Shown: positions 8,429 through 17,116 of the stretch, one piece after another
Position numbering within the stretch: the first letter of the stretch is position 1
How the letters are laid out: each line of letters starts with the position of its first letter
From: Acidobacteriota bacterium
GTDB taxonomy: Bacteria; Acidobacteriota; Thermoanaerobaculia; Thermoanaerobaculales; Sulfomarinibacteraceae
Assembly: GCA_015493585.1 (NCBI GenBank)
Contig: WGCW01000043.1
Coordinates: 1 to 35,920 of the forward strand
Length of the DNA: 35,920 bases
Direction of reading: 5' to 3'
The notes under the pieces: generated by a model
What the model was told of the DNA's origin: nothing
Seen by the model: the letters and a program-made list of their open reading frames with translations, nothing else
Databases searched by the model: none
Position numbers and translations under genes: made by a program

Positions 8429-9316
8429 ATGAGGAGGCTGTCCATCCGTGTTCCGGCCAAGATCAACCTTCATCTCGAGGTGTTAGGACAGCGGCCCGAT
8501 GGGTACCACGAGTTGCGAACGCTGTTCGCCACTGTTGGCCTTTGGGATGAACTTGAAGCATCGCAGGCGGATGATGGCGTGCTCAAGCTGGAGGTATCAC
8601 CGCGTGGCTTCGTCGATGGCGGCGAAGATAACCTCGTTCTCAAGGCCGCGAAGGCGTTGTGGGACGAGGCCGGAAAGCGCCCTGGCGCTCGTTTGAAGTT
8701 GAAAAAAACGATCCCCGTTGGGGCGGGGCTTGGGGGCGGTTCGGCTGATGCGGCTGCTGCGCTGGTCGTGCTGAACCGTCTGTGGGGACTCCGGCTGAGC
8801 CAGCCGGCCCTTCACCGGATCGCTGCCAGCCTGGGGAGCGATGTGCCGTTCTTTCTCGTCGGAGGCCTCGGATGGGGCGTTGGGAGGGGGGAGGAGGTTT
8901 ACCCACTCGGAGATGTGATCGGGGGTGCGGTGCTCATCGGTATTCCGAATGTTTCCGTGTCGACGCGGCTCGTGTATGAAAGCCTTGAGCACCAAGGGGA
9001 TTGGCATCCAGCCGACCCAAAGGTGTATAGTTTTATTGTGGGAACGGCCCCGGCGGTTCCATGGGAGGCGTTGCGGAACGACCTGCAACGGTATGTTGTC
9101 GGGACATGTCCGGAGGTTGGCATCCTGCTGGGAGAGATGGAGAGACGTGGAGGCCTGCGAACGGCGGTCACGGGATCAGGATCGGCCGTGTTCGCATTGT
9201 TCGCGGACGAGGAGGGCGCACGAGAGGCTCAATCGCGGCTCACCGGCAGGTGGCGAACGTTTGTCGCCCCGGTCTTGCCGCGAGCTTTGGCTCGCCTCGA
9301 ACCCCGTCGTTTCTGA
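8429..9316 (+). CDS. ispE: 4-diphosphocytidyl-2-C-methyl-D-erythritol kinase
   Basis: Phosphorylates the 2-hydroxyl of CDP-methylerythritol with ATP, the fourth step of the MEP route to isopentenyl diphosphate. It is 295 aa, the usual length. Motif 1, VPAKINLHLEVLGQRPDGYHE, contains the substrate-binding Lys11. The ATP-binding GHMP motif PVGAGLGGGSADAAAA is near residues 95-110. GSDVPFFLVGG near 135-145 carries the catalytic Asp, and the third motif TGSGSAVFALF is near 250. It starts four bases after the LolB-like stop codon and is probably cotranscribed with it. A 94-base gap leads to spoVG. Confidence 0.97.
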   Translation: MRRLSIRVPAKINLHLEVLGQRPDGYHELRTLFATVGLWDELEASQADDGVLKLEVSPRGFVDGGEDNLVLKAAKALWDEAGKRPGARLKLKKTIPVGAGLGGGSADAAAALVVLNRLWGLRLSQPALHRIAASLGSDVPFFLVGGLGWGVGRGEEVYPLGDVIGGAVLIGIPNVSVSTRLVYESLEHQGDWHPADPKVYSFIVGTAPAVPWEALRNDLQRYVVGTCPEVGILLGEMERRGGLRTAVTGSGSAVFALFADEEGAREAQSRLTGRWRTFVAPVLPRALARLEPRRF

Positions 9317-9410
9317 CATCTGATAGACGTTTTCCGGTGTGTGAGGCCCATACAGGTCTTCACAGATCATCGCTCATCGTGGGACGGAACCGATCCAAGG
9401 GAGGGAGCGA

Positions 9411-9806
9411 ATGGATATCACTGAAGTCCGAATCAGCCCCAGCAAAGGGGGCAAGGTTCGTGCGTTCGCCAGCATCGTGATCGACGATTGTTTCATTATC
9501 AACGACCTGCGGGTGATGGAGGGACGCGAAGGCCAGCTCTTCGTAACCATGCCAGCACGCAAGAGCCGGAACGGCCAGATGCGCGACATCGCCCATCCTC
9601 TAAATGCCGAGACCCGTCAGCAGATCGAGGAACGGGTTCTTCAGAAGTTCCAGGAGTCGGTTGCCAACTTGGTCATTCCGGAGCGTCCACGTGCCAACGG
9701 GGGTGGTGGAGCACGAAGGGGCAAGGAATCGCCGATGTCGCGGTTGTCAACCAAACTCTTTTCCGATGAGTATTGGACATCTGGCTCGGGCAAGTCTGGA
9801 GAGTAG
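9411..9806 (+). CDS. spoVG: SpoVG family RNA/DNA-binding regulator
   Basis: SpoVG proteins are small nucleic-acid-binding regulators, first named from Bacillus sporulation but common in non-sporulating Gram-negatives. The protein opens MDITEVRISPSKGGKVRAFA and continues through IVIDDCFIINDLRVMEG and LFVTMPARKSRNGQMRDIAHP, the full family core in residues 1-85. It has 131 aa. The tail after 90 is variable (Gly/Arg-rich, then RLSTKLFSDEYW). AAGGGAGGGAGCGA gives a strong ribosome-binding site. Its place between ispE and prs matches the ancient spoVG-prs neighbourhood of Bacillus, which supports a housekeeping regulatory role. No sporulation genes are nearby. Confidence 0.95.
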   Translation: MDITEVRISPSKGGKVRAFASIVIDDCFIINDLRVMEGREGQLFVTMPARKSRNGQMRDIAHPLNAETRQQIEERVLQKFQESVANLVIPERPRANGGGGARRGKESPMSRLSTKLFSDEYWTSGSGKSGE

Positions 9807-10097
9807 ATCGTCAAGTCGTTCGGAGCTGGCCGGGAAAACGGTGCCGGACACAGGAGTGAGCCGTTACGCCGTGCCGGCTTTGTTGCCGTTTGCGGACAGG
9901 CCGGGGAAGGTTGACGGCGCTCATTCTGCATAACGGGCCGGGTTGGTGCGTTGTGCGCCGCTTCTTTGCGAGACCGATGGGAAGAGGAACGAAACGCAGA
10001 AGCGCACAGCCATCCCTGCCTTGCAATCCTGAGGAGGCGAACGCTTTCCTTCCCTTGTCATCCTGAACCACGTGCCGGAGGTGAAGCCTTTCCTTCC

Positions 10098-10171
10098 TTG
10101 TCATCCTGAGTGGTGCGCCAAAGGCGCAGCCGCCCCTCAATTGTCATCCTGAGTGGTGCGCCAAAGGCGCA
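10098..10171. repeat. Two identical 31-base hairpin repeats (TGTCATCCTGAGTGG family)
   Basis: The same 31 bases, TTGTCATCCTGAGTGGTGCG followed by CCAAAGGCGCA, occur at 10098-10128 and 10141-10171. Each contains GGTGCGCC AAA GGCGCA(CC), an 8-bp stem with a 3-base loop, complete in the second copy. The second copy continues into CGCGAAGGATCTGGG. It is the inverted form of the 56-base elements at 27667 and 28274. This is a REP-like interspersed element. Confidence 0.8.
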
Positions 10172-10386
10172 CCGCGAAGGATCTGGGCGTGGGTGGGGCT
10201 CTACTACGCCTTGCACCGGACGCGCCCACCCAAGACCGTCACGATCGCTCCAGGACGAACATCTGATCCGCGCTCCTGACGTTTTCAGCGAAAAACTTTC
10301 TTGCGCTGGCGGGGAAAAAGTCACGGCAGCGACACGCTGATATTCAACACTGTCCCCATCTCCTGAAGATCCATCGGGAGAATCTC

Positions 10387-10414
10387 ACCGCGGAGGGCGC
10401 AGAGATTCACAGAG
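10387..10414. repeat. Interspersed repeat, CGCGGAGG-CGCAGAGATTC type, copy 1
   Basis: A 28-base segment matching 27999-28026 at 26 positions. Forms like it (CGCGGAG..CGCAGAG..) are scattered widely through many GC-rich bacterial genomes in intergenic DNA. Its function is unknown. Confidence 0.65.
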
Positions 10415-10652
10415 AGAAAAGGAGCGCACAGGCACAAGGCGGGACAGAGACGGTCTGATAGCCGGCCGGTCGCGCGGGTTTCTCCGCGTGGTTTCGCCGT
10501 TTCACCCGCTTTCCGGCGCAAACCCGCAATTCCGGCTGTCTCTTGGGGTGAAGCCGAACCTGACGCCTTGAGATCTCTCGATCCTCATTGGCTTTTCCGG
10601 CAGCGCAACAACCTCCAGGTAGACATGTCGAGCACGCGATGGGGTTATAGGG

Positions 10653-10658
10653 TATACT
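10653..10658 (+). promoter_or_regulatory. -10 box (TATACT) of tRNA-Gln
   Basis: TATACT ends ten bases before the tRNA 5' end, a usual distance for a stable RNA promoter. It is followed by a GC-rich discriminator (GTCGCGCGC), typical of stringently controlled promoters. The -35 region is not clear. Confidence 0.55.
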
Positions 10659-10668
10659 GTCGCGCGCT

Positions 10669-10743
10669 TGGGGCGTCGGCAAGCGGTAAGCCACCGGTCT
10701 TTGGAACCGGCATTCGCAGGTTCGAATCCTGCCGCCCCAGCCA
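10669..10743 (+). tRNA. tRNA-Gln (anticodon TTG)
   Basis: A full cloverleaf can be drawn. The acceptor stem TGGGGCG pairs with CGCCCCA, keeping the U1-A72 start typical of bacterial tRNA-Gln. The D-arm is GGC-AAGCGGTAA-GCC. The anticodon arm CCGGT-CTTTGGA-ACCGG has TTG at 34-36. The T-arm is GCAGG-TTCGAAT-CCTGC, followed by G73 and an encoded CCA. It reads CAA and, through wobble, CAG. It lies 15 bases before prs; tRNA-Gln beside ispE/prs is a recurring arrangement in Gram-negatives. Confidence 0.97.
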
Positions 10744-10758
10744 AAGAGTAGGAAGGAC

Positions 10759-11706
10759 ATGCTGAAGGAACACCCGCTCATCGTCTTTTCAGGCCGGAAT
10801 AACCCGGCGCTCAGCTCGGCGATCTGCGATTACTTGCAGATTGAGATGGGGAAGATCCGCCTTGGAAGTTTTTCCGATGGAGAGATTTCCTGTCAGATCC
10901 AGCAGAACGTACGGGGATCAGATGTCTTCATTGTGCAGTCGACCGGGAGACCGACCAACGAGTCGTTGATGGAGCTGCTCGTGATGCTCGATGCGTTCCG
11001 GCGGGCGTCACCGACGCGGGTCACTGCCGTTGTTCCCTACTTTGGATACGCACGGCAGGACCGGAAGGATAAGCCGCGCGTGCCGATCACGGCCAAGCTC
11101 GTTGCCAATCTCATCACGACAGCGGGTGCCAATCGGCTGTTGGCGATGGATTTGCACGCGTCTCAGATTCAGGGGTTCTTCGACATTCCGGTCGATCACC
11201 TCTACGCCGCGCCAGTTTTGATCGACGCGATTCGGAGGCACGAGCTCGAACGCTTGATGCTGGTCGCGCCGGACGCCGGTGGCGTCGAACGGGCGCGTGC
11301 TTTCGCCAAACGGCTCAAGGCCGACCTGGCCATCATGGACAAGCGTAGGCCTGAAGCCAATCGTGCGGAGATCATGAACGTGATCGGCGATGTCGAGGGC
11401 CGGGACTGTGTGATCGTCGACGATATCATCGACACAGCGGGAACTTTGGTCAAGACGGTCGAAGCGCTGATGGACCGCGGCGCACGGAGTGTGTACGCCG
11501 CAGGTGTCCATGCCGTCTTGTCTGGACCTGCCGTCGAACGAATTGAAAATAGCACGGTACAACAGGTCATGGTGACCGATACACTCTCGTTGCAACCCGA
11601 CGCGGCGGCCTGCTCGAAGATCGAGCAGCTTTCTGTGGCGGTTCTGCTGGGGGAAGCCATCCGGCGTATCCATGAGGGGGCGTCGGTCTCAAGCCTGTTC
11701 GTGTAA
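10759..11706 (+). CDS. prs: Ribose-phosphate pyrophosphokinase (PRPP synthetase)
   Basis: Transfers pyrophosphate from ATP to ribose 5-phosphate, making PRPP for purine, pyrimidine, histidine, tryptophan and NAD synthesis. It has 315 aa, the standard class I length. The ATP/metal region includes FSGRNNPALSSAI near the N-terminus and YFGYARQDRK near 95. The flexible-loop and metal site follows as MDLHASQIQGFFDIPVDHL near 130-148. The PRPP-binding loop DCVIVDDIIDTAGTL is near 215-230. AGGAAGGAC lies just before the ATG. It is preceded directly by tRNA-Gln and followed 17 bases later by rplY, so tRNA, prs, rplY and pth may share a transcript. Confidence 0.98.
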   Translation: MLKEHPLIVFSGRNNPALSSAICDYLQIEMGKIRLGSFSDGEISCQIQQNVRGSDVFIVQSTGRPTNESLMELLVMLDAFRRASPTRVTAVVPYFGYARQDRKDKPRVPITAKLVANLITTAGANRLLAMDLHASQIQGFFDIPVDHLYAAPVLIDAIRRHELERLMLVAPDAGGVERARAFAKRLKADLAIMDKRRPEANRAEIMNVIGDVEGRDCVIVDDIIDTAGTLVKTVEALMDRGARSVYAAGVHAVLSGPAVERIENSTVQQVMVTDTLSLQPDAAACSKIEQLSVAVLLGEAIRRIHEGASVSSLFV

Positions 11707-11723
11707 AGATCCGGAGGAAAAGA

Positions 11724-12416
11724 ATGACTGAAACTGACAAGGATATCGTGATCACCGTTGAACGCCGGGAGGGTCTCGGCAAGGAAGCGGTCCGGAAGCT
11801 GCGTCAGGTTGGGAAAATCCCTGGCGTTGTGTACGGTGGCGGCAAGGAACCATTTTCGATTGCTGTTGACCGTCATGCGGTTCAGGAGCTTCTCAAACAA
11901 AAAGCGGGTGAGAATACGATCTTTCTTCTCAAGCTCAAGGGCGCGAAGCAACAGCGGCGCGCGATGATCCGTGAGATCCAGATCGATCCTATGACGAGGG
12001 ATTTTATCCACATCGATTTTATCCGCGTGACACGTGGCCAGAAACTGACGGTCTCCGTGCCGGTCGAGCTGGTGGGCGACTGCGCCGGTGTGCGCCACGG
12101 TGGGGTGCTGGATTTCTCGACTCGTGAAATCGAGATGGAGGTCTTGCCGCGGGAGCTGCCGGAGAAGATCACGGTCGATATCAGCGAGCTCGATATGGAT
12201 CAGAACATCACGGTCGAAGATCTGGCCGACCTGATGCCGAAGAGCGCCCGGGTTCGTGAAGATCCGGGCCGTGTGGTCGTGACGATCGCAGCGCCTCGTG
12301 CGGCCGCCGTGGAGGAAGAGGAGGCCGCAGAGGGTGGCGAGGCCCCAGAACTGGTCATCACGGAGCGTGCTGAGCCCGAGGTCATCGGAGGTAAGGGCAA
12401 GGAGGAGTCGGAGTAG
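11724..12416 (+). CDS. rplY: 50S ribosomal protein L25 / general stress protein Ctc
   Basis: Binds 5S rRNA in the central protuberance of the large subunit. It has 230 aa, the long CTC/TL5 form. Residues about 8-95 are the L25 beta-barrel (RREGLGKEAVRKLRQVGKIPGVVYGGG, MIREIQIDPMTRDFIHIDF). Residues 100-190 form the C-terminal domain (VPVELVGDCAGVRHGGVLD, LPEKITVDISELD). The tail from about 195 is acidic (EEEEAAEGG), common in this form. GGAGGAAAAG provides the ribosome-binding site. Position between prs and pth is conserved from Bacillus to many Gram-negatives. Confidence 0.97.
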   Translation: MTETDKDIVITVERREGLGKEAVRKLRQVGKIPGVVYGGGKEPFSIAVDRHAVQELLKQKAGENTIFLLKLKGAKQQRRAMIREIQIDPMTRDFIHIDFIRVTRGQKLTVSVPVELVGDCAGVRHGGVLDFSTREIEMEVLPRELPEKITVDISELDMDQNITVEDLADLMPKSARVREDPGRVVVTIAAPRAAAVEEEEAAEGGEAPELVITERAEPEVIGGKGKEESE

Positions 12417-12432
12417 ATCCGGCGCCGGGTGC

Positions 12433-13023
12433 ATGGCGATCGAGCTCGTCGTCGGACTGGGGAATCCTGGGAAGGAGTACCAGACAACGAGACACAACAT
12501 CGGGTTTCGGATCGTAGATGCAGTGGCGGAGCGGCTCAGGGCCGGCCGGTGGGAACGTCGCTTCCTCAGCGATGTTGCGTCTACGGGCCGCGGACGGCGG
12601 GTCTGGCTTGCCAAGCCCAGGACCTACATGAATCGCTCTGGTTCGGCCATCGCCGAGTTGATCTCGGGTCTTGGCATTCGCCTCGGCGAAGCTCTGGTCG
12701 TTGTTGACGACGTTGATCTGCCGCTCGGCCGCATCAGGATCCGGCCGTCCGGAGGCCCAGGGACGCACAACGGTCTGCGCGACATCGTTGCGGCCGTCGG
12801 TACCGGGTTCCCGAGGCTCCGGGCCGGTGTCGGCCGTGAAGGTGGTACCAAAACCGATCTGGCAGACTTTGTTCTTTCGCCGTTTGAAGACGATGAGAGC
12901 ATGGCGGCTGAGGCGCTCGTGAAGCGGGCCGCTGAGGCGGTGACCGTGAGCGTTTTCGAAGGGTTGGAGCGGGCGATGAACCGTTTCAACCAAACACCCT
13001 TGTTTCAACAACCGGAGGAGTAA
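12433..13023 (+). CDS. pth: Peptidyl-tRNA hydrolase
   Basis: Releases tRNA from peptidyl-tRNA that drops off the ribosome. I chose ATG 12433 rather than the longer ORF at 12298, because homologues begin with the sequence seen here, [16 protein letters not shown]. Sixteen bases separate it from rplY, with no strong Shine-Dalgarno. The protein is 196 aa. Catalytic His is in TTRHNIGF near residue 20. The substrate-binding stretch [20 protein letters not shown] contains the conserved Asp near 95, and [11 protein letters not shown] near 112 carries the tRNA-binding Asn. In that motif Thr replaces the common second Gly of GGHNG, a mild variation. Confidence 0.96.
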   Translation: MAIELVVGLGNPGKEYQTTRHNIGFRIVDAVAERLRAGRWERRFLSDVASTGRGRRVWLAKPRTYMNRSGSAIAELISGLGIRLGEALVVVDDVDLPLGRIRIRPSGGPGTHNGLRDIVAAVGTGFPRLRAGVGREGGTKTDLADFVLSPFEDDESMAAEALVKRAAEAVTVSVFEGLERAMNRFNQTPLFQQPEE

Positions 13024-13037
13024 AGGAGGAGGAGACG

Positions 13038-15089
13038 ATGGAGATCACCTATCTGATGTACTGGTTCCCAGCGGCCGGCGTTCTGGCGTTGCTCTACGCC
13101 CTGTGGAAAGCGGGTTGGGTCAACAAACAGGACGTCGGGACGGAGCATATGGCGGAGATCGGGGGGCACATCCGGGAAGGTGCCATGGCGTTTCTCGGGC
13201 GTGAATACCGTGTCATTGCCATTTTCGTTGTGTGCGTCGCCATTCTGTTGCTGATCGGATACAAGGGCAACATGAAGCTCGTAGCGCTGTCCTTTGTGCT
13301 GGGTGCCACCTGCTCGGCGCTGGCAGGCTACTTCGGCATGCGAGTTGCAACCGCGGCTAACTTCCGGACAACGCAGGGATGCCGCACATCATTGGTCTCC
13401 GGGCTCAAAGTCGCCTTCAGTGGCGGGACCGTCATGGGGATGAGCGTTGTCGGCCTGGCCGTTCTGGGTCTCAGCGTTCTGATGATCATCTACACCCGTG
13501 CGTTTGGATTCACGGTGCCCGATCTCAACGGTATGGTTCTTCCCATCATCACGGGCTTTTCCCTCGGCGCATCGTCGATCGCCCTCTTTGCCCGTGTCGG
13601 TGGCGGTATCTACACGAAGGCCGCTGATGTCGGAGCGGATCTCGTAGGTAAGGTCGAAGCTGGCATTCCGGAAGACGATCCGCGCAACCCGGCTACCATT
13701 GCTGACAACGTCGGTGACAATGTGGGCGATGTTGCTGGCATGGGTGCCGATCTCTTCGAGTCGTATGTCGGGGCGATCGTTGGCGCAATGGTCATTGGGG
13801 GGGCGATGAAGTCGGTCAATCTCGTGGTGCTGCCCCTGTTGATCGCATCCGTCGGCATCGTCGTTTCTATTCTCGGGACCTTCGCGGTCAAGGCCTCCGA
13901 AGGTGGCAACCCGCAGGCCGCGCTCAACCGCGGGACTTTCGGGGCTGGCATCCTGATGACGATTCTGACCTGGCCGATCCTGCACTGGGCCGTTCCGACG
14001 CCGGTTGAGCATGCAGGCCGGTCGATCAGCGCCACAGGTATTTTCATCGCCACGATCGTTGGCCTGGCGGCGGGCATCGCCATCGGACTGATTACTGAGT
14101 ACTACACGGCCGAGTCGAAGTCTCAAGCTCGTTCCATTTCCAAGGCTTCTGAAACGGGTGCCGCGACCAACATCATCACTGGGCTTGCGGTAGGCATGCA
14201 GTCAACAGCGTTGCCACTGATCACCATCGCGATCGCCATCGTGCTGTCATACCGCTTTGCCGGGCTGTACGGTATCGCGGTGGCGGCGCTGGGAATGCTC
14301 GCGACGACTGGGATTCAGCTCGCCGTTGATGCGTACGGACCGGTGGCCGACAATGCCGGTGGTATCGCTGAGATGAGCGAGCTCCCGAAGGAAGTTCGTG
14401 CAAGGACCGACAAGCTCGACGCGGTTGGTAACACCACGGCCGCCATCGGCAAGGGGTTCGCAATCGGATCGGCGGCGTTGACAGCTCTGGCGCTCTTTTC
14501 CGCATTCTCACAGACCGCAAAGATTGGGGCGCTCGACATCACCAATCCAAAGGTGATGGCCGGGCTCTTCATCGGGGCGATGATGCCGTTCTTATTTACC
14601 TCAATGGCGATGAAAGCCGTCGGTGCTGCGGCGTTCGACATGATTGAAGAGGTCAGGCGCCAGTTCCGCGAGATCACAGGACTGATGGAAGGAAAGGCTA
14701 AAGCTGATTTCGCGCGGTGCGTCGATATCTCCACGGCCGCGGCGATCAAACGAATGATCGTTCCTGGTTTGATGGCTGTGCTGACACCAGTTGCATTTGG
14801 CTTCTACGACAAGTACATGCTGGGCGGGCTTCTTGTCGGTGTGACCGTGTCCGGTGTGTGTATGGCGATCTTCATGTCCAATGCGGGCGGCGCCTGGGAC
14901 AACGCCAAGAAATACATCGAGTCTGGTGCGTTCGGCGGCAAGGGTTCCGAGCCGCACAAGGCAGCGGTTGTTGGCGACACGGTCGGCGATCCGTTCAAGG
15001 ACACCGCAGGCCCGTCGCTCAACATTCTGATCAAGCTGATGTCGGTCGTAGCCCTGGTGATCGCACCACTCATCGCCAATCTGCACTGA
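13038..15089 (+). CDS. hppA: Membrane-bound pyrophosphatase ion pump, K+-dependent type
   Basis: Couples pyrophosphate hydrolysis to Na+ or H+ export across the inner membrane. The protein has 683 aa with about 16 membrane helices. The hydrolytic site is visible: [11 protein letters not shown] near 198-207, [20 protein letters not shown] near 212-231, and [17 protein letters not shown] near the C-terminus. At [10 protein letters not shown] (464-473) Ala468 and Gly471 occupy the two positions that are Ala and Gly/Ala in K+-dependent enzymes. K+-independent pumps have Lys and Thr there. Glu241 in [10 protein letters not shown] sits where Na+-pumping members keep it, one turn away from plant-type H+ pumps. 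I therefore infer a K+-dependent, probably Na+-pumping enzyme; ion choice is not proven. AAAGGAGGAGGAG precedes the ATG, 14 bases after pth. Confidence 0.95.
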   Translation: MEITYLMYWFPAAGVLALLYALWKAGWVNKQDVGTEHMAEIGGHIREGAMAFLGREYRVIAIFVVCVAILLLIGYKGNMKLVALSFVLGATCSALAGYFGMRVATAANFRTTQGCRTSLVSGLKVAFSGGTVMGMSVVGLAVLGLSVLMIIYTRAFGFTVPDLNGMVLPIITGFSLGASSIALFARVGGGIYTKAADVGADLVGKVEAGIPEDDPRNPATIADNVGDNVGDVAGMGADLFESYVGAIVGAMVIGGAMKSVNLVVLPLLIASVGIVVSILGTFAVKASEGGNPQAALNRGTFGAGILMTILTWPILHWAVPTPVEHAGRSISATGIFIATIVGLAAGIAIGLITEYYTAESKSQARSISKASETGAATNIITGLAVGMQSTALPLITIAIAIVLSYRFAGLYGIAVAALGMLATTGIQLAVDAYGPVADNAGGIAEMSELPKEVRARTDKLDAVGNTTAAIGKGFAIGSAALTALALFSAFSQTAKIGALDITNPKVMAGLFIGAMMPFLFTSMAMKAVGAAAFDMIEEVRRQFREITGLMEGKAKADFARCVDISTAAAIKRMIVPGLMAVLTPVAFGFYDKYMLGGLLVGVTVSGVCMAIFMSNAGGAWDNAKKYIESGAFGGKGSEPHKAAVVGDTVGDPFKDTAGPSLNILIKLMSVVALVIAPLIANLH

Positions 15090-15111
15090 TATCTCAGTGA
15101 ATACGTACATC

Positions 15112-15138
15112 GAGGCCGGCCTTCGGGCCGGCCTCTTG
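15112..15138 (+). terminator. Terminator hairpin after hppA (UUCG loop)
   Basis: GAGGCCGGCC TTCG GGCCGGCCTC is a perfect 10-bp stem with a very stable UUCG tetraloop, followed by TTGCTTTCCC. It lies 22 bases after the hppA stop and within the upstream extension of the next ORF. This argues that the next gene starts later, at 15241. Confidence 0.8.
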
Positions 15139-15240
15139 CTTTCCCGGCTTGGCTTGGAGGCGCCGGCAAGGATGGCGCGGCGTTGTCGTGACCCGCGTGC
15201 GGGGTTGTGCGAGAGGGAAGGGGGACCTACCCTGGCTGGC

Positions 15241-16227
15241 ATGGCGATTGACGAGATCCTTTCTGGGTTGTTCCGCATCGAGGTTCCACTGCTGCATTCT
15301 CCGCTCAAGTCGATCAATAGCTGGGTTGTGCCTGGCGGGGCGAGGACCCTGATCATCGATACGGGGATGAATCGGCCGGAGTGTGAAGATGCCTTGCGTT
15401 CCGGGCTCGACGAGCTGCATGTCGATCTTGGCCAGGCAGACCTGTTCATCACGCATTTGCACGCAGACCACATCGGTCTCGTTTCGGCGTTGAAAAGGCC
15501 GGGAACGCGGGTTCTGCTTGGGAGACACGAGGCGTCGATCCTCGAAGGATGGACCGGGCCGGAACAGTTTTTTACCTACATCGAAACGGAGGGGGCGAAG
15601 CTCGGGTTTCCGCCTGACGAGCTCGAACAGGCGAAGCAACGGCATCCCGGGATCAAGTACAGCCCCCGTACGTATCCAAAGTTCGTGCACGTCGACGAGG
15701 GCGACGAGATCCGCGCCGGCACATACGCTTTCCGGGCGATCGAGACACCGGGACATACTCCAGGGCACATGTGCCTGTGGGATGCGGCCAGGAAGCTCCT
15801 GATCTCGGGGGATCACATTCTTGGCGACATCACCCCAAATATCACGTCCTGGCCCGAGCTCGACGACGCCCTGGGCTCATACCTTCGAAGTCTGGCAAAG
15901 GTCGCCCGGCTCAATGCGCGCATCGCGCTCCCAGGTCACCGTTCCGTCATCCGTGATGTCGCGAGCAGGATCCGGGAGCTTGAGAACCACCATCACATGC
16001 GGCTCGAAGAGGTGCTTTCTCTCGTTGATGATCACCCACGGAGCACCTACGAGATCGCCTCGATGATGACGTGGGATATTGATCTCGATCGCTGGGAGGA
16101 TTACCCGGTGGCCCAAAAATGGTTTGCAACCGGGGAAGCTTCGAGTCACCTGGAGCATCTGCGCGTGCTCGGAAAGATCGTGTACGACAGGCCCGGTGGA
16201 GGCTGGCGTTTGGCCGGGCCACGGTAG
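15241..16227 (+). CDS. MBL-fold metallo-hydrolase with C-terminal winged-helix (LACTB2-like)
   Basis: A two-metal hydrolase of unknown substrate. I chose ATG 15241 because the longer GTG 15097 frame runs through the hppA terminator hairpin and is not family-like. Purine-rich GAGGGAAGGGGGAC lies about 15-20 bases upstream, a long spacing. The protein is 328 aa. The metal motif THLHADHIGL is near residue 65. Further ligands are in ETPGHTPGHM, ISGDHILGD and LPGHRSVI. Residues after about 245 (NHHHMRLEEVLSLVDDHPRSTYEIA, then SSHLEHLRVLGKIV) form a small winged-helix-like domain typical of LACTB2-like MBL proteins. Together with the SDR gene 36 bases downstream it looks like a two-gene unit. Such pairs often accompany acyl-CoA metabolism, but no function is demonstrated. 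Confidence 0.88.
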   Translation: MAIDEILSGLFRIEVPLLHSPLKSINSWVVPGGARTLIIDTGMNRPECEDALRSGLDELHVDLGQADLFITHLHADHIGLVSALKRPGTRVLLGRHEASILEGWTGPEQFFTYIETEGAKLGFPPDELEQAKQRHPGIKYSPRTYPKFVHVDEGDEIRAGTYAFRAIETPGHTPGHMCLWDAARKLLISGDHILGDITPNITSWPELDDALGSYLRSLAKVARLNARIALPGHRSVIRDVASRIRELENHHHMRLEEVLSLVDDHPRSTYEIASMMTWDIDLDRWEDYPVAQKWFATGEASSHLEHLRVLGKIVYDRPGGGWRLAGPR

Positions 16228-16263
16228 GCGGATCGCGGTATCATCGAGGCAGAGGGGGAGAAG

Positions 16264-17034
16264 ATGATGGATTTCACGGAAGGTTTCGGGCTGCAAGGAA
16301 AGGTTGCTCTCGTGACCGGGGCGAGCCGTGGCATTGGTGAGGCGATTGCACGGGCGTTCGCGGCGCACGGCGTGACGGTCGTTCTGGCCTCGAGAAAGAT
16401 GGAGGGGCTCGAAAGGGTCAAGAATGCGATCGTTTCCGCCGGCGGGCGGGCGATCACTGCTGTGTGCAACACAGGCAAACCCGATCAGATCACCGAGGTC
16501 TTCCAGAGGATCTCGGATGAGCTCGGCCGTATCGATATCCTCGTCAACAATGCGGCGACAAACCCCTTTGCCGGCAACGCCGTCGATGTGCCGGAGTGGG
16601 CGTTCGACAAGACTGTGGCCGTCAATATGAAGGGATATTTCATCGCCTCGCAGCACGCCGCGCGCATGATGATTGAACAGGGCTCCGGGGTGATCATCAA
16701 CATCGCGTCGGTGGCAGCTCTCGAGGCGCTTCCGATGCAGACGGTCTATTCGATGACGAAGGCCGCCGTGCTGGCGATGACCCGTGGGCTGGCGCGCGAG
16801 CTCGGTCCCCATGGCATCCGGGTCAATGCGATCGCTCCCGGTGTCGTCAAGACCCATTTCTCGCAGTTCCTTGCGGACACGCCGGAGATTGCTCAGCCTC
16901 TCCTTGACGCGACGGCGTTGAAGCGGTTCGCGGAACCTGACGAGATTGCAGGCGCTGCGCTCTTCCTGGCTTCGGACATGTCAAGCTATACAACAGGAAC
17001 CGTCGTTGTATGCGACGGCGGAGCGCTCGCGTAG
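16264..17034 (+). CDS. SDR family NAD(P)-dependent oxidoreductase
   Basis: A classical short-chain dehydrogenase of 256 aa. The Rossmann cofactor motif TGASRGIG is near residues 19-26 and NNAATN near 96-100. The catalytic Ser lies in NIASVAALEA and the Tyr-Lys pair in YSMTK near 160. The C-terminal FLASDMSSYTTGTVVVCDGG is the usual beta-strand ending of FabG-like enzymes. An Arg after the first strand (ASRKMEGLE) favours NADP(H), by analogy only. GAGGGGGAGAAG precedes tandem ATGs at 16264 and 16267, and either may be used. The substrate is unknown. Its partner is the MBL gene upstream; the tetR promoter follows. Confidence 0.93.
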   Translation: MMDFTEGFGLQGKVALVTGASRGIGEAIARAFAAHGVTVVLASRKMEGLERVKNAIVSAGGRAITAVCNTGKPDQITEVFQRISDELGRIDILVNNAATNPFAGNAVDVPEWAFDKTVAVNMKGYFIASQHAARMMIEQGSGVIINIASVAALEALPMQTVYSMTKAAVLAMTRGLARELGPHGIRVNAIAPGVVKTHFSQFLADTPEIAQPLLDATALKRFAEPDEIAGAALFLASDMSSYTTGTVVVCDGGALA

Positions 17035-17116
17035 CGAAGAGGTTCGCGCTTTCTCCCAAAGGGCACACGCCGCGGAGGGGGAAGGTATTGCTTGATCAAA
17101 ACCTCAGGAAAGAATC

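Larger units (their letters stand above)
9807..10652. other. 846-base gene-free gap before tRNA-Gln, rich in repeats
   Basis: No ORF here has family-like protein sequence; the ORF-track entries are short and compositionally odd. The gap holds three or more copies of a CATCCTGA-type element (10024-10171) and a CGCGGAGG..GCAGAG repeat (10387-10414). It also holds CAACACTGTCCCCA (10345-10358). The last two recur in the 27.6-28.4 kb gap. Confidence 0.7.

Noticed and set aside
11202-12614. 470-aa minus-strand ORF across prs, rplY and pth
   Set aside because: It spans three well-supported genes on the other strand and shows no recognisable domain.
13389-14126. 245-aa minus-strand ORF within hppA
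   Set aside because: Composition is that of an antisense shadow (many Arg, Asp, His and Gln, no hydrophobic core), and hppA is unmistakable.
15097-15240. GTG-started N-terminal extension of the MBL-fold protein
   Set aside because: It runs through the hppA terminator hairpin, and its residues do not resemble the family N-terminus.
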